Below are positions 1 through 9,600 of a stretch of 64,000 bases of DNA, piece by piece. The notes below the pieces were generated by a model. It was not told the origin of the DNA. It did not search any database and was given only the letters and a program-made list of their open reading frames with translations. A program made the position numbers and the translations under genes. Source of the stretch: Alistipes senegalensis JC50 (GTDB taxonomy: Bacteria > Bacteroidota > Bacteroidia > Bacteroidales > Rikenellaceae); NCBI RefSeq assembly GCF_025145645.1, contig NZ_CP102252.1, positions 1,860,001-1,924,000 of the forward strand, given 5' to 3'. The stretch's first letter is position 1, and each line of letters opens with the position of its first letter.

Positions 1-754
1 GTACGAAGACGATCCCCGTGTGAAGTCCCGACACGGCCAGCAGGTGCGAAAGTCCGCTGCGGGAGAAGCGGGCGCGGAGTTCCGGGGTGATGCCCCGCCG
101 TTCGCCGGCCGCCATCGCTTCGACGATGGCCGCGGCCTCCGGCTTTATCGGCAGCCGGGCGAGGCGTTCGACGGCGGTGCGGTGCAATCCGGCGTATTGC
201 TGCGGCAGGCGTTCGAGGATCGTCCGCTCCGAGACCCGCAGCGTTCCGGCATAGCCCCTTCGCCGCATCAGGCGGCGGTAGCTCTCCGCTCCGCCCCGGA
301 AAGGCCGTACCGTACCGCGGCAACGGAGGCATTCGCCGGGTTGCAGGTCGGTGAGCGAATCGACGTAGAGCCGGACCCGGGCGTCGGAGGGGTGCCAATG
401 CCCGTCCGCGGGGTCGCGCCATGCCGCCACCGAAGCGTCGGCCGTGGCATACCGGCCCCGGTCGGCGGGAAATCCCTCCACGGTGATTTCGTAAACGGTT
501 CCAATGTCCCGCGGCACGGTGGGCGAAGGCGTCCGGAGCTGTGCCGCGGCGAATCCCGCCGTGAGGAGCATTCCCACGGCCGACGCCTGCGAGCGGAGCA
601 GCAGGGCCATGACTCCCGTGCATACGAAAGCCCCTGCGAGAAACCACAGGGGCAGTTCGTATCGGCTTGCCAGCGCGATCCCGGCCGCGAACGGCACGAG
701 GAGTTTCAGGACGGGCATGCGGTCGAGCCGTTCGTATATTCGGGACGCTTTCAT
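1..754 (-). CDS. comEC: ComEC/Rec2-family competence protein, 5' part only
   Basis: Translation from the ATG at 754 gives 251 residues before the window ends, so the C-terminal part is missing. The N-terminus has two to three hydrophobic segments (about residues 18-65), then a soluble DUF4131-like segment. The last visible stretch reads SGLSHLLAVSGLHTGIVFV, the hallmark entry of the ComEC competence domain. The family forms the inner-membrane channel for single-stranded DNA uptake; full proteins are usually 650-800 residues with a C-terminal metallo-beta-lactamase domain, which cannot be checked here. The start lies 28 bases downstream of the LacI regulator stop, same strand, with no terminator between them, so co-transcription is possible. 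A long open frame on the opposite strand is a composition artefact. Confidence 0.9.
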   Translation of the reverse strand, partial: MKASRIYERLDRMPVLKLLVPFAAGIALASRYELPLWFLAGAFVCTGVMALLLRSQASAVGMLLTAGFAAAQLRTPSPTVPRDIGTVYEITVEGFPADRGRYATADASVAAWRDPADGHWHPSDARVRLYVDSLTDLQPGECLRCRGTVRPFRGGAESYRRLMRRRGYAGTLRVSERTILERLPQQYAGLHRTAVERLARLPIKPEAAAIVEAMAAGERRGITPELRARFSRSGLSHLLAVSGLHTGIVFV

Positions 755-782
755 GGATTTCCCGCTTCTGCCGATACGGATG

Positions 783-1835
783 TCAGAATAGCGAGTCGAT
801 GTTTTCGCGGATCAGAATCTCGATCGGCGTGTGCTTGATGATTTGTTCGTGCTGTCCGTAAAGGATGTATTCCAGTACGTATTTGATGCTTTGGTACCCC
901 TGTACGTCGGGGCGTTCCGACAGCAGGAATGACAGATAGCCTTTTTTCAGATATTCGATGTTCTTTTGCGTCACGCCGCAGCCGATCACCTTGACTCCGG
1001 TGATGCCGTGGTGTTCCAGGTAGCTGGCGAAAATGTATGACCGGGAGTTGAAAAGCACGGCGCCGCCGATGTCGTTTTCTCCGGAGAAGAGCCGGTCGAA
1101 CTCTTTCCAGCTCTGCTCGATGTCCTGGCTGTAATAATTGGCGTAGAGGAATCTGTTTTTGCTCGATACGGTGTCGAAATATTCGAAGAACCCGGCTTTG
1201 CGCACGACCGTCTGCAACGAACTTTCGTTTCCCGAACGCACGGCGTGCAGGATGGCGATGTCTTTTTCTTCGCCGATCACGTCCGAGAGGAGTTTGGCCT
1301 CGATGTATCCGAGCATCCGCGAATCGGGGCCGAAGAACGCCCGCTGGTTGCACGACGGGATGAGCGTGTCGATGAAGACATAGGGGGTTCCCTGTTCGTC
1401 GAGCTTGCGGGAGAAGAGCACGGTTTCCTCGCGGAAAGTCGGGCCGATGATCATGGCGTCGCAGGCGTATTCCAACGCCTGGCTGTAAGCCGTGCGGCAG
1501 GAATAGAGGTCGAACTGGTCGTAATAGAAGGTTTTCGTTTCGGTGCGAATCTTCGAAAAGTCGTAGAGCGCCTGATGGATGCCCTTTTCGATCTGTTCCC
1601 AATATTCACCCTGCTGATGGCTGGGAAGGACGATCGCAAGGGTGATTTTGCGTTTGACGCCGATGGACGAAACGAGCAGGTTGGGGCGGTAGAGTATCTT
1701 TTCGAGCACCTGTTCCACCTTCTTCCTGCTTTTTTCCGAAACGTCGCCCCGGTTGTGCAGCACCCGATCGACCGTACCGACCGATACGCCGGCCATTGCG
1801 GCGATATCCTTGATCTTATAATTTTTGCGGTCCAT
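783..1835 (-). CDS. LacI-family transcriptional regulator of the GlcNAc locus
   Basis: A 350-residue protein with an N-terminal LacI helix-turn-helix at residues 7-30 (IKDIAAMAGVSVGTVDRVLH) followed by a periplasmic-binding-protein-like sensor domain. The open frame extends upstream inside nagB, but the ATG at 1835 places the helix-turn-helix at the very N-terminus as the family requires. It lies 44 bases after nagB on the same strand, so the two are probably co-transcribed. The identical imperfect palindromes at 2689-2702 and 2877-2890, each just downstream of a promoter, are the likely operators; the protein would then repress its own operon and the divergent utilisation operon. The inducer is probably a GlcNAc-related sugar or sugar phosphate (inference). 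Confidence 0.9.
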   Translation of the reverse strand: MDRKNYKIKDIAAMAGVSVGTVDRVLHNRGDVSEKSRKKVEQVLEKILYRPNLLVSSIGVKRKITLAIVLPSHQQGEYWEQIEKGIHQALYDFSKIRTETKTFYYDQFDLYSCRTAYSQALEYACDAMIIGPTFREETVLFSRKLDEQGTPYVFIDTLIPSCNQRAFFGPDSRMLGYIEAKLLSDVIGEEKDIAILHAVRSGNESSLQTVVRKAGFFEYFDTVSSKNRFLYANYYSQDIEQSWKEFDRLFSGENDIGGAVLFNSRSYIFASYLEHHGITGVKVIGCGVTQKNIEYLKKGYLSFLLSERPDVQGYQSIKYVLEYILYGQHEQIIKHTPIEILIRENIDSLF

Positions 1836-1879
1836 AAGGCGAAAGTACGAAAATATTTTCGATTGGTAATGGATTCCGC

Positions 1880-2656
1880 TCAGATTCTCAGCAGCGAAGC
1901 CGCTCCTTCGTCGAGGAAAAGCGCCGCGTCGTCGTGGGTACGGAGGATCGAAGCCGGGCATTTTTCCGAAATGGGACCGTAAAGTGCGTCGTGCACGGCT
2001 TTTGCCTTGCGGTCGAGCGGCACGATGCCCACCGCGCAGCGGCATGACATCAGCGCAGGGATGGTCAGCGTCATCGCCTGGTGCGGAACGAGCGATATGT
2101 CGGCGAATTCGCCGTCGTGGACCTGCTGCTGGCGGCACGGTTCGTCGAGCGTGGTGATCTTCACCGTTTCGGGATCGTCGAAACGGGCTTCGTGCGGGTC
2201 GTTGAAGGCGATGTGTCCGTTCTCCCCGATTCCGAGCGACACGATGTCCAGCGGTGCGCGCCGGAGCAGTTCGCTGTAACGAAGGCACTCCTGGCGTCCG
2301 TCTCCGGCGCCGGAATTCATCAGATGGACCTTGCGGAAAGGCTTTCGGTCGAAGATCGCACGTGAAAGGAACGTGCCGAAACGCTGCGGCGCATCGGCCG
2401 GAAGCCCGATGTATTCGTCCATATGGAACGCTTCGATCCGGCTGAATACGGCATCTTCGGCTTCGATCAGCCCTTCCAGGAATTCATCCTGCGAATGCGC
2501 CGCTGCGAATACGGCCCGGGCTGCGGGCTGGCCGGCGAGGATGGCTTCCAGTCGTTGCAGGTAGTGCGCCGAGGCTGCCATTCCCATCTGTCGGCGGGTT
2601 TTGTAGATCGAGACGTGTAATTTGTCAACGTGGAATTCTTTTATGAGTCCATCCAT
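1880..2656 (-). CDS. nagB: Glucosamine-6-phosphate deaminase (NagB)
   Basis: A 258-residue cytoplasmic enzyme that converts glucosamine 6-phosphate to fructose 6-phosphate and ammonia, the last step of GlcNAc catabolism. Family signatures are FHMDEYIGL at residues 77-85, GIGENGHIAFNDP at 142-154 with the conserved His at 148, and TLTIPALMSC near 197-205. Length suits the short NagB / 6-phosphogluconolactonase-like group. It is the first gene of a leftward operon with the LacI regulator and is divergent from the permease and nagA, which supply its substrate. The ATG at 2656 follows a full Bacteroidetes promoter and an operator-like palindrome about 35 bases upstream. Confidence 0.93.
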   Translation of the reverse strand: MDGLIKEFHVDKLHVSIYKTRRQMGMAASAHYLQRLEAILAGQPAARAVFAAAHSQDEFLEGLIEAEDAVFSRIEAFHMDEYIGLPADAPQRFGTFLSRAIFDRKPFRKVHLMNSGAGDGRQECLRYSELLRRAPLDIVSLGIGENGHIAFNDPHEARFDDPETVKITTLDEPCRQQQVHDGEFADISLVPHQAMTLTIPALMSCRCAVGIVPLDRKAKAVHDALYGPISEKCPASILRTHDDAALFLDEGAASLLRI

Positions 2657-2688
2657 GATTGTTGGTTATAGGCGTGATAAATTAATTT

Positions 2689-2702
2689 CCGTGTTCGAGC
2701 AC
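2689..2702. promoter_or_regulatory. Candidate LacI-family operator, copy 1
   Basis: CCGTGTTCGAGCAC. Its 12-base core GTGTTCGAGCAC is an imperfect palindrome (10 of 12 positions symmetric) around a central CG, the usual shape of LacI-family operators. It lies directly downstream of the nagB -7 box and is repeated without change at 2877-2890. Confidence 0.65.
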
Positions 2703-2733
2703 AAAAATATGGATTTTTAGTCCGTTTTCCAAA
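2702..2733 (-). promoter_or_regulatory. Promoter of the nagB-lacI operon
   Basis: On the minus strand a TTTG (-33 box, 2733-2730) is followed after exactly 20 bases by TATTTTTG (-7 box, 2709-2702), a full match to the Bacteroidetes pattern TTTG-N19-21-TANNTTTG. The -7 box touches the operator-like palindrome at 2689-2702, so a bound repressor would cover the start of transcription. Confidence 0.7.
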
Positions 2734-2834
2734 ATAAATTCGAAATTATTTTATAATCATTTGATATTATGATATATACATGTATATGTATTTTTGGATC
2801 AGAACTTTTTGTTGCATATTTTTTTGTTGAATTG

Positions 2835-2864
2835 TTGCATGATATTATTTTTTCACTACCTTTA
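2835..2864 (+). promoter_or_regulatory. Promoter of the permease-nagA-PUL operon
   Basis: TTG at 2835-2837, then 19 bases, then TACCTTTA at 2857-2864, close to the Bacteroidetes -33/-7 consensus. Transcription would begin near 2870, just before the second operator copy at 2877-2890. The permease start codon at 2931 leaves a leader of about 60 bases. Confidence 0.6.
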
Positions 2865-2876
2865 CGGCTGGATAAT

Positions 2877-2890
2877 CCGTGTTCGAGCAC
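2877..2890. promoter_or_regulatory. Candidate LacI-family operator, copy 2
   Basis: The same 14 bases as at 2689-2702, 188 bases away and in the same orientation. It lies about 13 bases downstream of the rightward -7 box. Paired sites at both divergent promoters fit a roadblock or looping repression model (inference). Confidence 0.65.
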
Positions 2891-2930
2891 GAACCGACGC
2901 ACGGACCGATTTGAAGAGAACACTGACCGA

Positions 2931-4274
2931 ATGAAACCTGACCGAACTTCGCACGACATGGACTCCCGACGACAATACTATGTTTCCATGACAATCATGG
3001 GGACGCTTTTCTTCTTCTTCGGAATGATCTCCTGGGTCAACTCCGTGCTGATCCCCTATTTTAAGGTGACGTGCGAATTGTCGCTGGCGCAGGCCTATCT
3101 GGTGGGGTTCGTCTTTTATATCGCCTATCTGGTCATGGCTATCCCCTCGTCGATGATGCTCGATGCGGTCGGTTATAAACGGGGCATCAGCTATGGGTTG
3201 TTCGTGATGGCACTCGGCGCCTTGTGCTTCGTTCCTGCCGCGCTGACCCGTTGTTACGCACTCTTTCTCACCGGGCTGTTTCTGCTCGGGATCGGGCTGG
3301 CCGTCTTGCAGACTGCGGGAAATCCCTTCGTGACGGTGATCGGGCCGATCGAGGCGGCAGCCAAACGGATGAGCGTCATGGGCGTTTGCAACAAGCTGGC
3401 AGGGATCATCGCCCCGCTGCTGCTGGGCTACGTCATCATCCGTCCGGGCGATGCAGCGCTTTTCGAGCAGGCCGAGTCCGGAACGGAACTTATCGGCGGG
3501 CTGCCCCGGGAGATGGTTCTCGACGGGATGGTGCGCCGTGTGATCGTACCCTATCTGATTTTGGCCTTCGTATTGATCGCGTTCGGCCTGTATGTCCGCC
3601 GTTCGCCGCTGCCCGATATTGCGGGCGGAAAGAGCGATTCGGCTTCCGGAGAAGGGGCGGGCCGGAGCATCTTCAGCTATCCTTATCTGGTTCTCGGCGT
3701 GGTGGCGATGGTGTGCCACCTCGGCACTCAGGCGCTTTGTATCAATACGCTGGTCACATCGTCCGTATCGCTCGGAACCGATATCGCCCAGGCCAAGCTG
3801 CTGCCGCCGATGATTCTTTTTTCGACCTTTGTCGGCTTTGCATTGGGGACGGTGCTCATTCCGCGTGTCGTTTCGCAGCTCACCGCCCTGCGGATCGCGT
3901 CGCTGCTGAACCTGGCGGCTTCGGTGGCAGCGGTGTGCGTCGGCGGACAGACCTCGTTTTTCGGCGTGGAGACTCACAATGCGATGTGGATACTGATTCT
4001 GATGGGCGTTCCCAACGCATTTCTTTATTCCGGCATTTGGCCGCTGGCGATCCGCGGACTGGGACGCCACACGAGTCTCGGCTCGGCGTGGCTGGTCATG
4101 GCGCTGGCTTCGAGCGGGGTTTTCCCGCTTGTCTACGCCGGTGAGGCGACCCGTCTGGGCGACGCTCAGTCGGCTTATTGGCTGATGATTCCCTGTTTCG
4201 TCTTTTTATTGTATTATGCGTTGAGGGGATACAGACTGGAATATTGGACCCGCCGCGGTGCGGAAAAAAGATAG
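2931..4274 (+). CDS. FHS-family MFS sugar permease (NagP-like, putative GlcNAc)
   Basis: A 447-residue polytopic inner-membrane protein with about 12 membrane segments. It resembles the fucose/glucose-galactose:H+ symporter (FHS) branch of the major facilitator superfamily: the N-terminal GTLFFFFGMISWVNSVLIPY, then a long helix holding LQTAGNPFVTVIGP. The open frame can be read from 2769, but the promoter and operator lie inside that extension, so the ATG at 2931 is chosen. The next gene, nagA, begins 4 bases after its stop. Together with nagB and the GH20 enzymes this points to GlcNAc uptake, as known for NagP permeases; specificity is inferred from context. No sugar kinase gene is visible in the window. 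Confidence 0.85.
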   Translation: MKPDRTSHDMDSRRQYYVSMTIMGTLFFFFGMISWVNSVLIPYFKVTCELSLAQAYLVGFVFYIAYLVMAIPSSMMLDAVGYKRGISYGLFVMALGALCFVPAALTRCYALFLTGLFLLGIGLAVLQTAGNPFVTVIGPIEAAAKRMSVMGVCNKLAGIIAPLLLGYVIIRPGDAALFEQAESGTELIGGLPREMVLDGMVRRVIVPYLILAFVLIAFGLYVRRSPLPDIAGGKSDSASGEGAGRSIFSYPYLVLGVVAMVCHLGTQALCINTLVTSSVSLGTDIAQAKLLPPMILFSTFVGFALGTVLIPRVVSQLTALRIASLLNLAASVAAVCVGGQTSFFGVETHNAMWILILMGVPNAFLYSGIWPLAIRGLGRHTSLGSAWLVMALASSGVFPLVYAGEATRLGDAQSAYWLMIPCFVFLLYYALRGYRLEYWTRRGAEKR

Positions 4275-4278
4275 AACG

Positions 4279-5448
4279 ATGAAACAGGCGATCGTAAACG
4301 GACGGATCATCGGTTCCGCGACAGCGGGCCGGGGCTATGTGGAGTGGGACGGCGGTGTGATCACGGCTGTCGGCGAAGGTGACTATCAGGGGGATGCCGG
4401 ACTGGTTACCGATGCCGGCGGCGATTGGGTTTCCCCCGGATTCATAGATATTCATACGCACGGCGCCGGCGGTCACGATTTCATGGATTGCACGGTCGAA
4501 GCCTATCTGGGTGCGGCGGAGATGTCGGCGCGTCACGGCGCCACGACGATCTTTCCGACGACGCTGGCCAGCACGAACGAGAACCTGTTCGAGACGTTCG
4601 AGGTGTTCCGCCGTGCGCAGCCGCTCAATACGAAAGGGGCGAACATGCCCGGGCTGCATCTCGAAGGCCCCTATTTCTCCTACAACCAACGCGGCGCGCA
4701 AGATCCGCGCTACCTGCGCGATCCGCGTCCCGAAGAGTACGATGCGATTCTTGCCGCCAGCGACGATATTCGCCGAATGTCGCTGGCTCCCGAGCTCGAC
4801 GGTGCGCTCGAACTGGGACGGGTGCTGCGCGCGAAGGGGATTTTAGCGTCGATAGCCCATTCCGACGCGCTGTTCGAGGAGGCGGTCGAGGCGTTCCGCA
4901 ACGGCTATACGCATGTGACGCACCTCTATTCCTGCACCTCGTCGGTCGTCCGCCGCAACGCTTTCCGGTATGCCGGGATCGTCGAGGCCGCCTATTGGCT
5001 GGACGACATGACGGTCGAGATCATCACGGACGGCGTGCACCTGCCCGAAAGCCTGCTTCGGCTGGTCTATAAGCTCAAAGGGGCCGACCGGACGGTGCTT
5101 ATCACCGATTCGATGCGTGCTGCCGGAATGCCCGAGGGCCGTTACGTGCTCGGGGCCCGGAATTCGGGCATGGAGGTCGTAGTCGAGGACGGTGTGGCCA
5201 AGCTGGCCGACCGGAGCGCATTCGCCGGCAGCGTCGCAACGGCCGACCGCTGTGTGAGGACCATGCACCGGCTGGCCGAAGTGCCGGTACCCGAGGCCGT
5301 AAAGATGATGACGGCGACTCCGGCCCGCGTGATGCGCATCGACGACCGGAAGGGTTCGCTCGAAGCCGGAAAAGACGCCGATATTCTGATTTTCGACGAC
5401 AATATCGGAATTCAACGGGTCGTGATAGCCGGCGAAACTCGTTTTTAG
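4279..5448 (+). CDS. nagA: N-acetylglucosamine-6-phosphate deacetylase (NagA)
   Basis: A 389-residue amidohydrolase that removes acetate from GlcNAc 6-phosphate to give NagB's substrate. Metal- and substrate-site motifs are in family order: HTHG at 59-62, HLEGPYFS at 127-134 (metal-ligand Glu129), AHSD at 193-196, THLY at 214-217, DGVH at 251-254, and catalytic Asp277 in TDSMRAAG. An in-frame ATG at 4258 exists, but it overlaps the permease; the ATG at 4279 lies 4 bases after the permease stop and gives the normal N-terminus MKQAIVNG. It is a cytoplasmic member of the rightward operon. Confidence 0.93.
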   Translation: MKQAIVNGRIIGSATAGRGYVEWDGGVITAVGEGDYQGDAGLVTDAGGDWVSPGFIDIHTHGAGGHDFMDCTVEAYLGAAEMSARHGATTIFPTTLASTNENLFETFEVFRRAQPLNTKGANMPGLHLEGPYFSYNQRGAQDPRYLRDPRPEEYDAILAASDDIRRMSLAPELDGALELGRVLRAKGILASIAHSDALFEEAVEAFRNGYTHVTHLYSCTSSVVRRNAFRYAGIVEAAYWLDDMTVEIITDGVHLPESLLRLVYKLKGADRTVLITDSMRAAGMPEGRYVLGARNSGMEVVVEDGVAKLADRSAFAGSVATADRCVRTMHRLAEVPVPEAVKMMTATPARVMRIDDRKGSLEAGKDADILIFDDNIGIQRVVIAGETRF

Positions 5449-5450
5449 CT

Positions 5451-6662
5451 ATGATGAGACCGATCCATACTTTGACCGTTCTGCTGTCTGCGGGCTGTAT
5501 CCTGGTGGCGGCGGCAAACAGGGAGGGAATTTCCCCCCCCCGGACGGCCGATTCTGTTTCTGTTGATATTTCTGTGCTCGATAACGGTTTCCCGGTTCGG
5601 GCTTTTTCTGTTGCTCTTCCATCTGTAAAACAAGCTGATACGTTCTTTGATTTTGTGGAGAACGATCTGGCTCTTGCGGGTATCAATACGCTGGTTGTCC
5701 GGGTGAACTGGGCCTATGATTTCGAATCGCGTCCCGAACTGGCCGATCCCGACGGCTGGAACCGAGCGCTGGCCGGCCGGCTGGCCGCATTGTGCCGTGA
5801 GAAGGGCATCAGGCTCGTGCCGCTGATCAATCTGCTGGGCCATCAGTCGTGGCATGGCAAGGCGGGCAAATTGTTGCAGGTCTACCCGCAGTTCGATGAA
5901 AAGCCGCGGGTGAAACTCCCCGAAAATTACGTCTGGCCCAATCCGGACCGCCTCTATTGCAAAAGTTATTGTCCGAATCATCCCGAAGTGCATGATGTCG
6001 TGTTCGACTGCGTGGACGAGGTCGTGGAGGCTTTCGGAGCGACGGATTTCCATGCCGGGCTCGACGAGGTGTTCGATCTGGCCGATACGGATTGTCCGCG
6101 CTGCGGCGGGCTGGACCCTGCTGAGGTCTTCGCCGGGGAGGTGAACCGGATTGCCGCCCACCTGCGGCGGAAAGGGGTGCGCCTCTGGATGTGGGCCGAC
6201 CGGCTGATCGACGGGCGGCGCGATGCGAGCGGCTACGGTGAGTGGTCGGCCAGCATCGGCAACACCCACCGCGCGATCGACCGGATCGACCGCAGCGTGA
6301 TGATGTGCGACTGGCACTACCGCGACGCCGAACAGTCTGCCGTCTATTTCGCCATCAAGGGTTTCGATGTCGTTACCTGCGGCTGGGAGCGTCCCGCCGT
6401 CACGCGGATGCAGCTCGACGACATGCTCCGTTTCCGCAGGCACTCTTCGAAATACATGTCGGAGCGCTTCAAAGGCTACATGCAGACCGTATGGTCGGGA
6501 TTCGGGCAGTTTCTGGACGAGTACCGCAACGGTTCGGACAAGGAGTTCTGCGCGGCCCGGAACTACCGTTTCCTCAAATCCTATTTCCGGCAGTTCTCCG
6601 AAGACGGCGGCGGGAACTTTCCGCATGCCGGGGAGGAGAAAGCTCCCGTATTCGGGCAGTGA
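5451..6662 (+). CDS. Exported GH20-like beta-N-acetylhexosaminidase (divergent)
   Basis: A 403-residue protein with an N-terminal export signal. LLSAGC at residues 11-16 could be a lipobox; cleavage after about residue 22 is the alternative. The rest looks like a GH20 TIM barrel without the N-terminal GH20b domain. HAGLDEVF at 201-208 corresponds to the GH20 HxGGDE motif and keeps the Asp205-Glu206 catalytic pair, although the two glycines are not both kept. It starts 2 bases after nagA, so it is translationally linked. A run of nine C at 5533-5541 (codons 28-31) is a possible slippage site. It should release terminal GlcNAc or GalNAc in the periplasm or at the outer membrane; its precise substrate is unknown. 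Confidence 0.78.
   Translation: MMRPIHTLTVLLSAGCILVAAANREGISPPRTADSVSVDISVLDNGFPVRAFSVALPSVKQADTFFDFVENDLALAGINTLVVRVNWAYDFESRPELADPDGWNRALAGRLAALCREKGIRLVPLINLLGHQSWHGKAGKLLQVYPQFDEKPRVKLPENYVWPNPDRLYCKSYCPNHPEVHDVVFDCVDEVVEAFGATDFHAGLDEVFDLADTDCPRCGGLDPAEVFAGEVNRIAAHLRRKGVRLWMWADRLIDGRRDASGYGEWSASIGNTHRAIDRIDRSVMMCDWHYRDAEQSAVYFAIKGFDVVTCGWERPAVTRMQLDDMLRFRRHSSKYMSERFKGYMQTVWSGFGQFLDEYRNGSDKEFCAARNYRFLKSYFRQFSEDGGGNFPHAGEEKAPVFGQ
5533..5541 (+). repeat. Homopolymeric C9 tract inside a GH20-like gene
   Basis: Nine consecutive C near the 5' end of the coding sequence (Ser28-Pro-Pro-Arg31), just after the signal region. Gain or loss of one base would truncate the enzyme early. Confidence 0.9.
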
Positions 6663-6696
6663 TGAAAGGCAACCTTACTAACTTAATACAAATGAT

Positions 6697-9600
6697 ATGC
6701 TAAGACCATTACAATTACAGATTTGCGGCGGATTGACGCGGATTTTATCCGTGCTGCTTCTGTCGGTCCTCTGCTGTTCCGCGGCAGTGGCTCAGCAAAA
6801 TGTTACCGTTACGGGTGTCGTGACGAATGAGGCGAAGCAGCCGATTGTCGGAGCCACGGTCATCCAGGAGGGGACGAGCCGCGGCGCGACGACCGATTCG
6901 AAAGGTCGGTTCACGCTGAACATATCCGACAGGAACGCCACCTTGCAGGTGTCGTTTATCGGTATGGCGACGCAGTCGGTTCCCGTCAGCGGTAAGACCA
7001 GTCTTGAAATCGTACTCAAAGAGGAGGCCGTTTCCGTGGGCGAAGTCGTAGTCACGGCCTTGGGTATCAAGCGCGAAGCCAAGGCATTGGGTTACGCCGT
7101 GTCGTCGGTGGGCAAGGAGGACCTGACGGCCGGACGCGAGTCGAACATCATGCAGGCGATGATCGGAAAGGTCGCCGGAGTCGATATTTCGACGACGACG
7201 GCCGGTCCGACGGGATCGTCGCGCGTGCTGATCCGCGGTAATTCCCAGCTTTCGGGCTCGAACCTGCCGCTTTATGTCATCGACGGAATGCCGGTAGATA
7301 ATTCGCAGTTGCAGGGCGCCGACGGCAAGTGGGGCGGTTCGGGATTCGACTTCGGCGATGTCATGTCGTCGATCAATCCCGAGGACATCGAGAACGTCAC
7401 GATCCTGAAAGGTCCGTCGGCTTCGGCGCTTTACGGTTCGATGGCCTCGAACGGCGTGGTGATGATCACCACCAAATCCGGTTCGGCGCGAAAGGAATCG
7501 CTCGGCATCGAAGTGTCGTCGAACATCAGCTTCACGACGCTGCTGTCGAAGTTCGACGATTACCAGCGCGTCTACGGACAGGGGCGCAACGGTGTTATTC
7601 CCCTTACCGATTCCGACGGCCGCGGCACGACACAGGTCGCTTGGGGCGGCAAGCTCGATCCCAATATCATGATCCAGATCTACAACGGCGAGTGGAAGCC
7701 CTACGGCAACGTGAACAACAACGTGCTGTCGTTCTTCGATACGGGTTTCACGGCCCAGAACTCGGTGTCGCTCTCCAATGCGACCGAAAAGACCTCATTC
7801 CGCTTCGCCGTAACCGACATGCGCAACAAGGACATCGTTCCCAAGTCGGAGTTCAACCGCACGAACATCACCATGCGCGGTACGACGAAACTGGGCAAGA
7901 CGATCTCGGCCGATGCTTCGGCGTCGTATATCTACGAAGACGTGAAGAACCGTCCGGCGCTGACCGACAACGCCAGCAACATCGGCAACGCGCTGATCGG
8001 CATCGCCCCGAACTTCGATCAGAACTGGCTGGCCGACTCCTACAAGGACGCGAACGGCAACTACTACCAGTGGAACGGCAGCGACTACCGCTTCAATCCC
8101 TATTGGGTCATCAACGAGATGCGCAACGAGTCGAGCCGTTCGCGGTTGATGGGCAATGCGCGTATTTCGTGGGACATCACCCCGTGGCTGAAACTGGCGG
8201 GGCGCGGCGGACTGGATACCTACAATTTCCGGGCTACGACTTTCTCGCCCATTTCGACGCCGCGGCAGGTCGAGGGTGCCATCAACGAACGTGTCATGAA
8301 CGTCACGCAGACGAACCTCGAAGCGACGCTGACCTTTGCGAAGAAATACGGCGATTTCGACATCAACGCTTTCGTCGGCGCGAGCCTCTGGCGGAACAAG
8401 AACGAACAGTTCACCACCGAGGGGCTCAAACAGGTGATGCCGGGTGTGGACGACATCAATGCCTTCGAGCGGATCAATACGACGCATGGTTTCTATAAGA
8501 AGGAGGTGCGTTCGATGTTCGGTTCCGTAAGCCTCGGTTACAAGGGGTTGGCCTATCTCGACGCCACGATCCGCAACGACGTTTCTTCGACGCTCTGTCC
8601 GGAGAACCGCTCCTACTGGTATCCGTCGGTTTCGGGCAGCCTGATCTTTTCGAGCCTTTTCAAGCACGGCGACTGGTTTTCGTTCGGCAAACTGCGTGCG
8701 TCGTGGGCCAATGTCGGCGGCGATACGGACCCTTATCAGCTTTATCTCGATTTCGGAACGAAGGGGTTCAAACTCAACGGACAGTCGCTGGGCGAGGTCG
8801 CCAGCACCGTGATTCCCTATTATGACCTGAAACCCACGGCCAGCTACTCGATGGAGGTAGGTCTCGACGTCCGTTTCTTCCAGAGCCGGCTGAGTCTTGA
8901 CCTGACGCTCTACCAGCAGACGACCAAGAATCAGATCATGAGCCTGCCGATCTCTTCGAGTTCGAGCTTTACGCGGGCGCTGATCAACGCCGGTGAGATC
9001 CGCAACCGCGGCATCGAACTGGCCGTGACGGGCGTTCCTTTGAAAATCAAGTCGTTCCAATGGGAGACGACCTTCACCTATGCCACCAACGACAACAAGG
9101 TGCTTTCGCTGCATCCCGACGTTCCGTCGTATGAGCTGACGGCGGCACGCTGGGCCAATGCCTACATCTATGCCATGGAGAATCAGCCTTACGGCGTGAT
9201 CGTGGGTCAGGCGCAGAAGCGCACGCCTGACGGACGTGTGATCGTGGATGAAAAAGGTCTGCCGACCTTCGACACCAACGTTTCGGTGCTCGGCAAGGGC
9301 ACCTACGCCCATACGCTCGGCTGGTCGCACAACTTCACCTGGAAAAACCTGAACCTGCGTCTGCTGTTCGACGCCAAGTTCGGTGCCGACATGTATTCGA
9401 TGTCGATGATGCAGTCCTATTACAACGGTACCGCGAAGGAAACGCTCAAAGGGCGTGACGCCTGGTATCGCTCCGAACAGGCCAAACGCGCTGCCGGCTC
9501 TCCCGCTGACTGGAAAGCCACGGGCGGTTATCTGGTCGATGGCGTGAAGGTCGTCGGCAAGGACCCCGAAGGCAATCCGATCTACGCGGAGAACGACATC

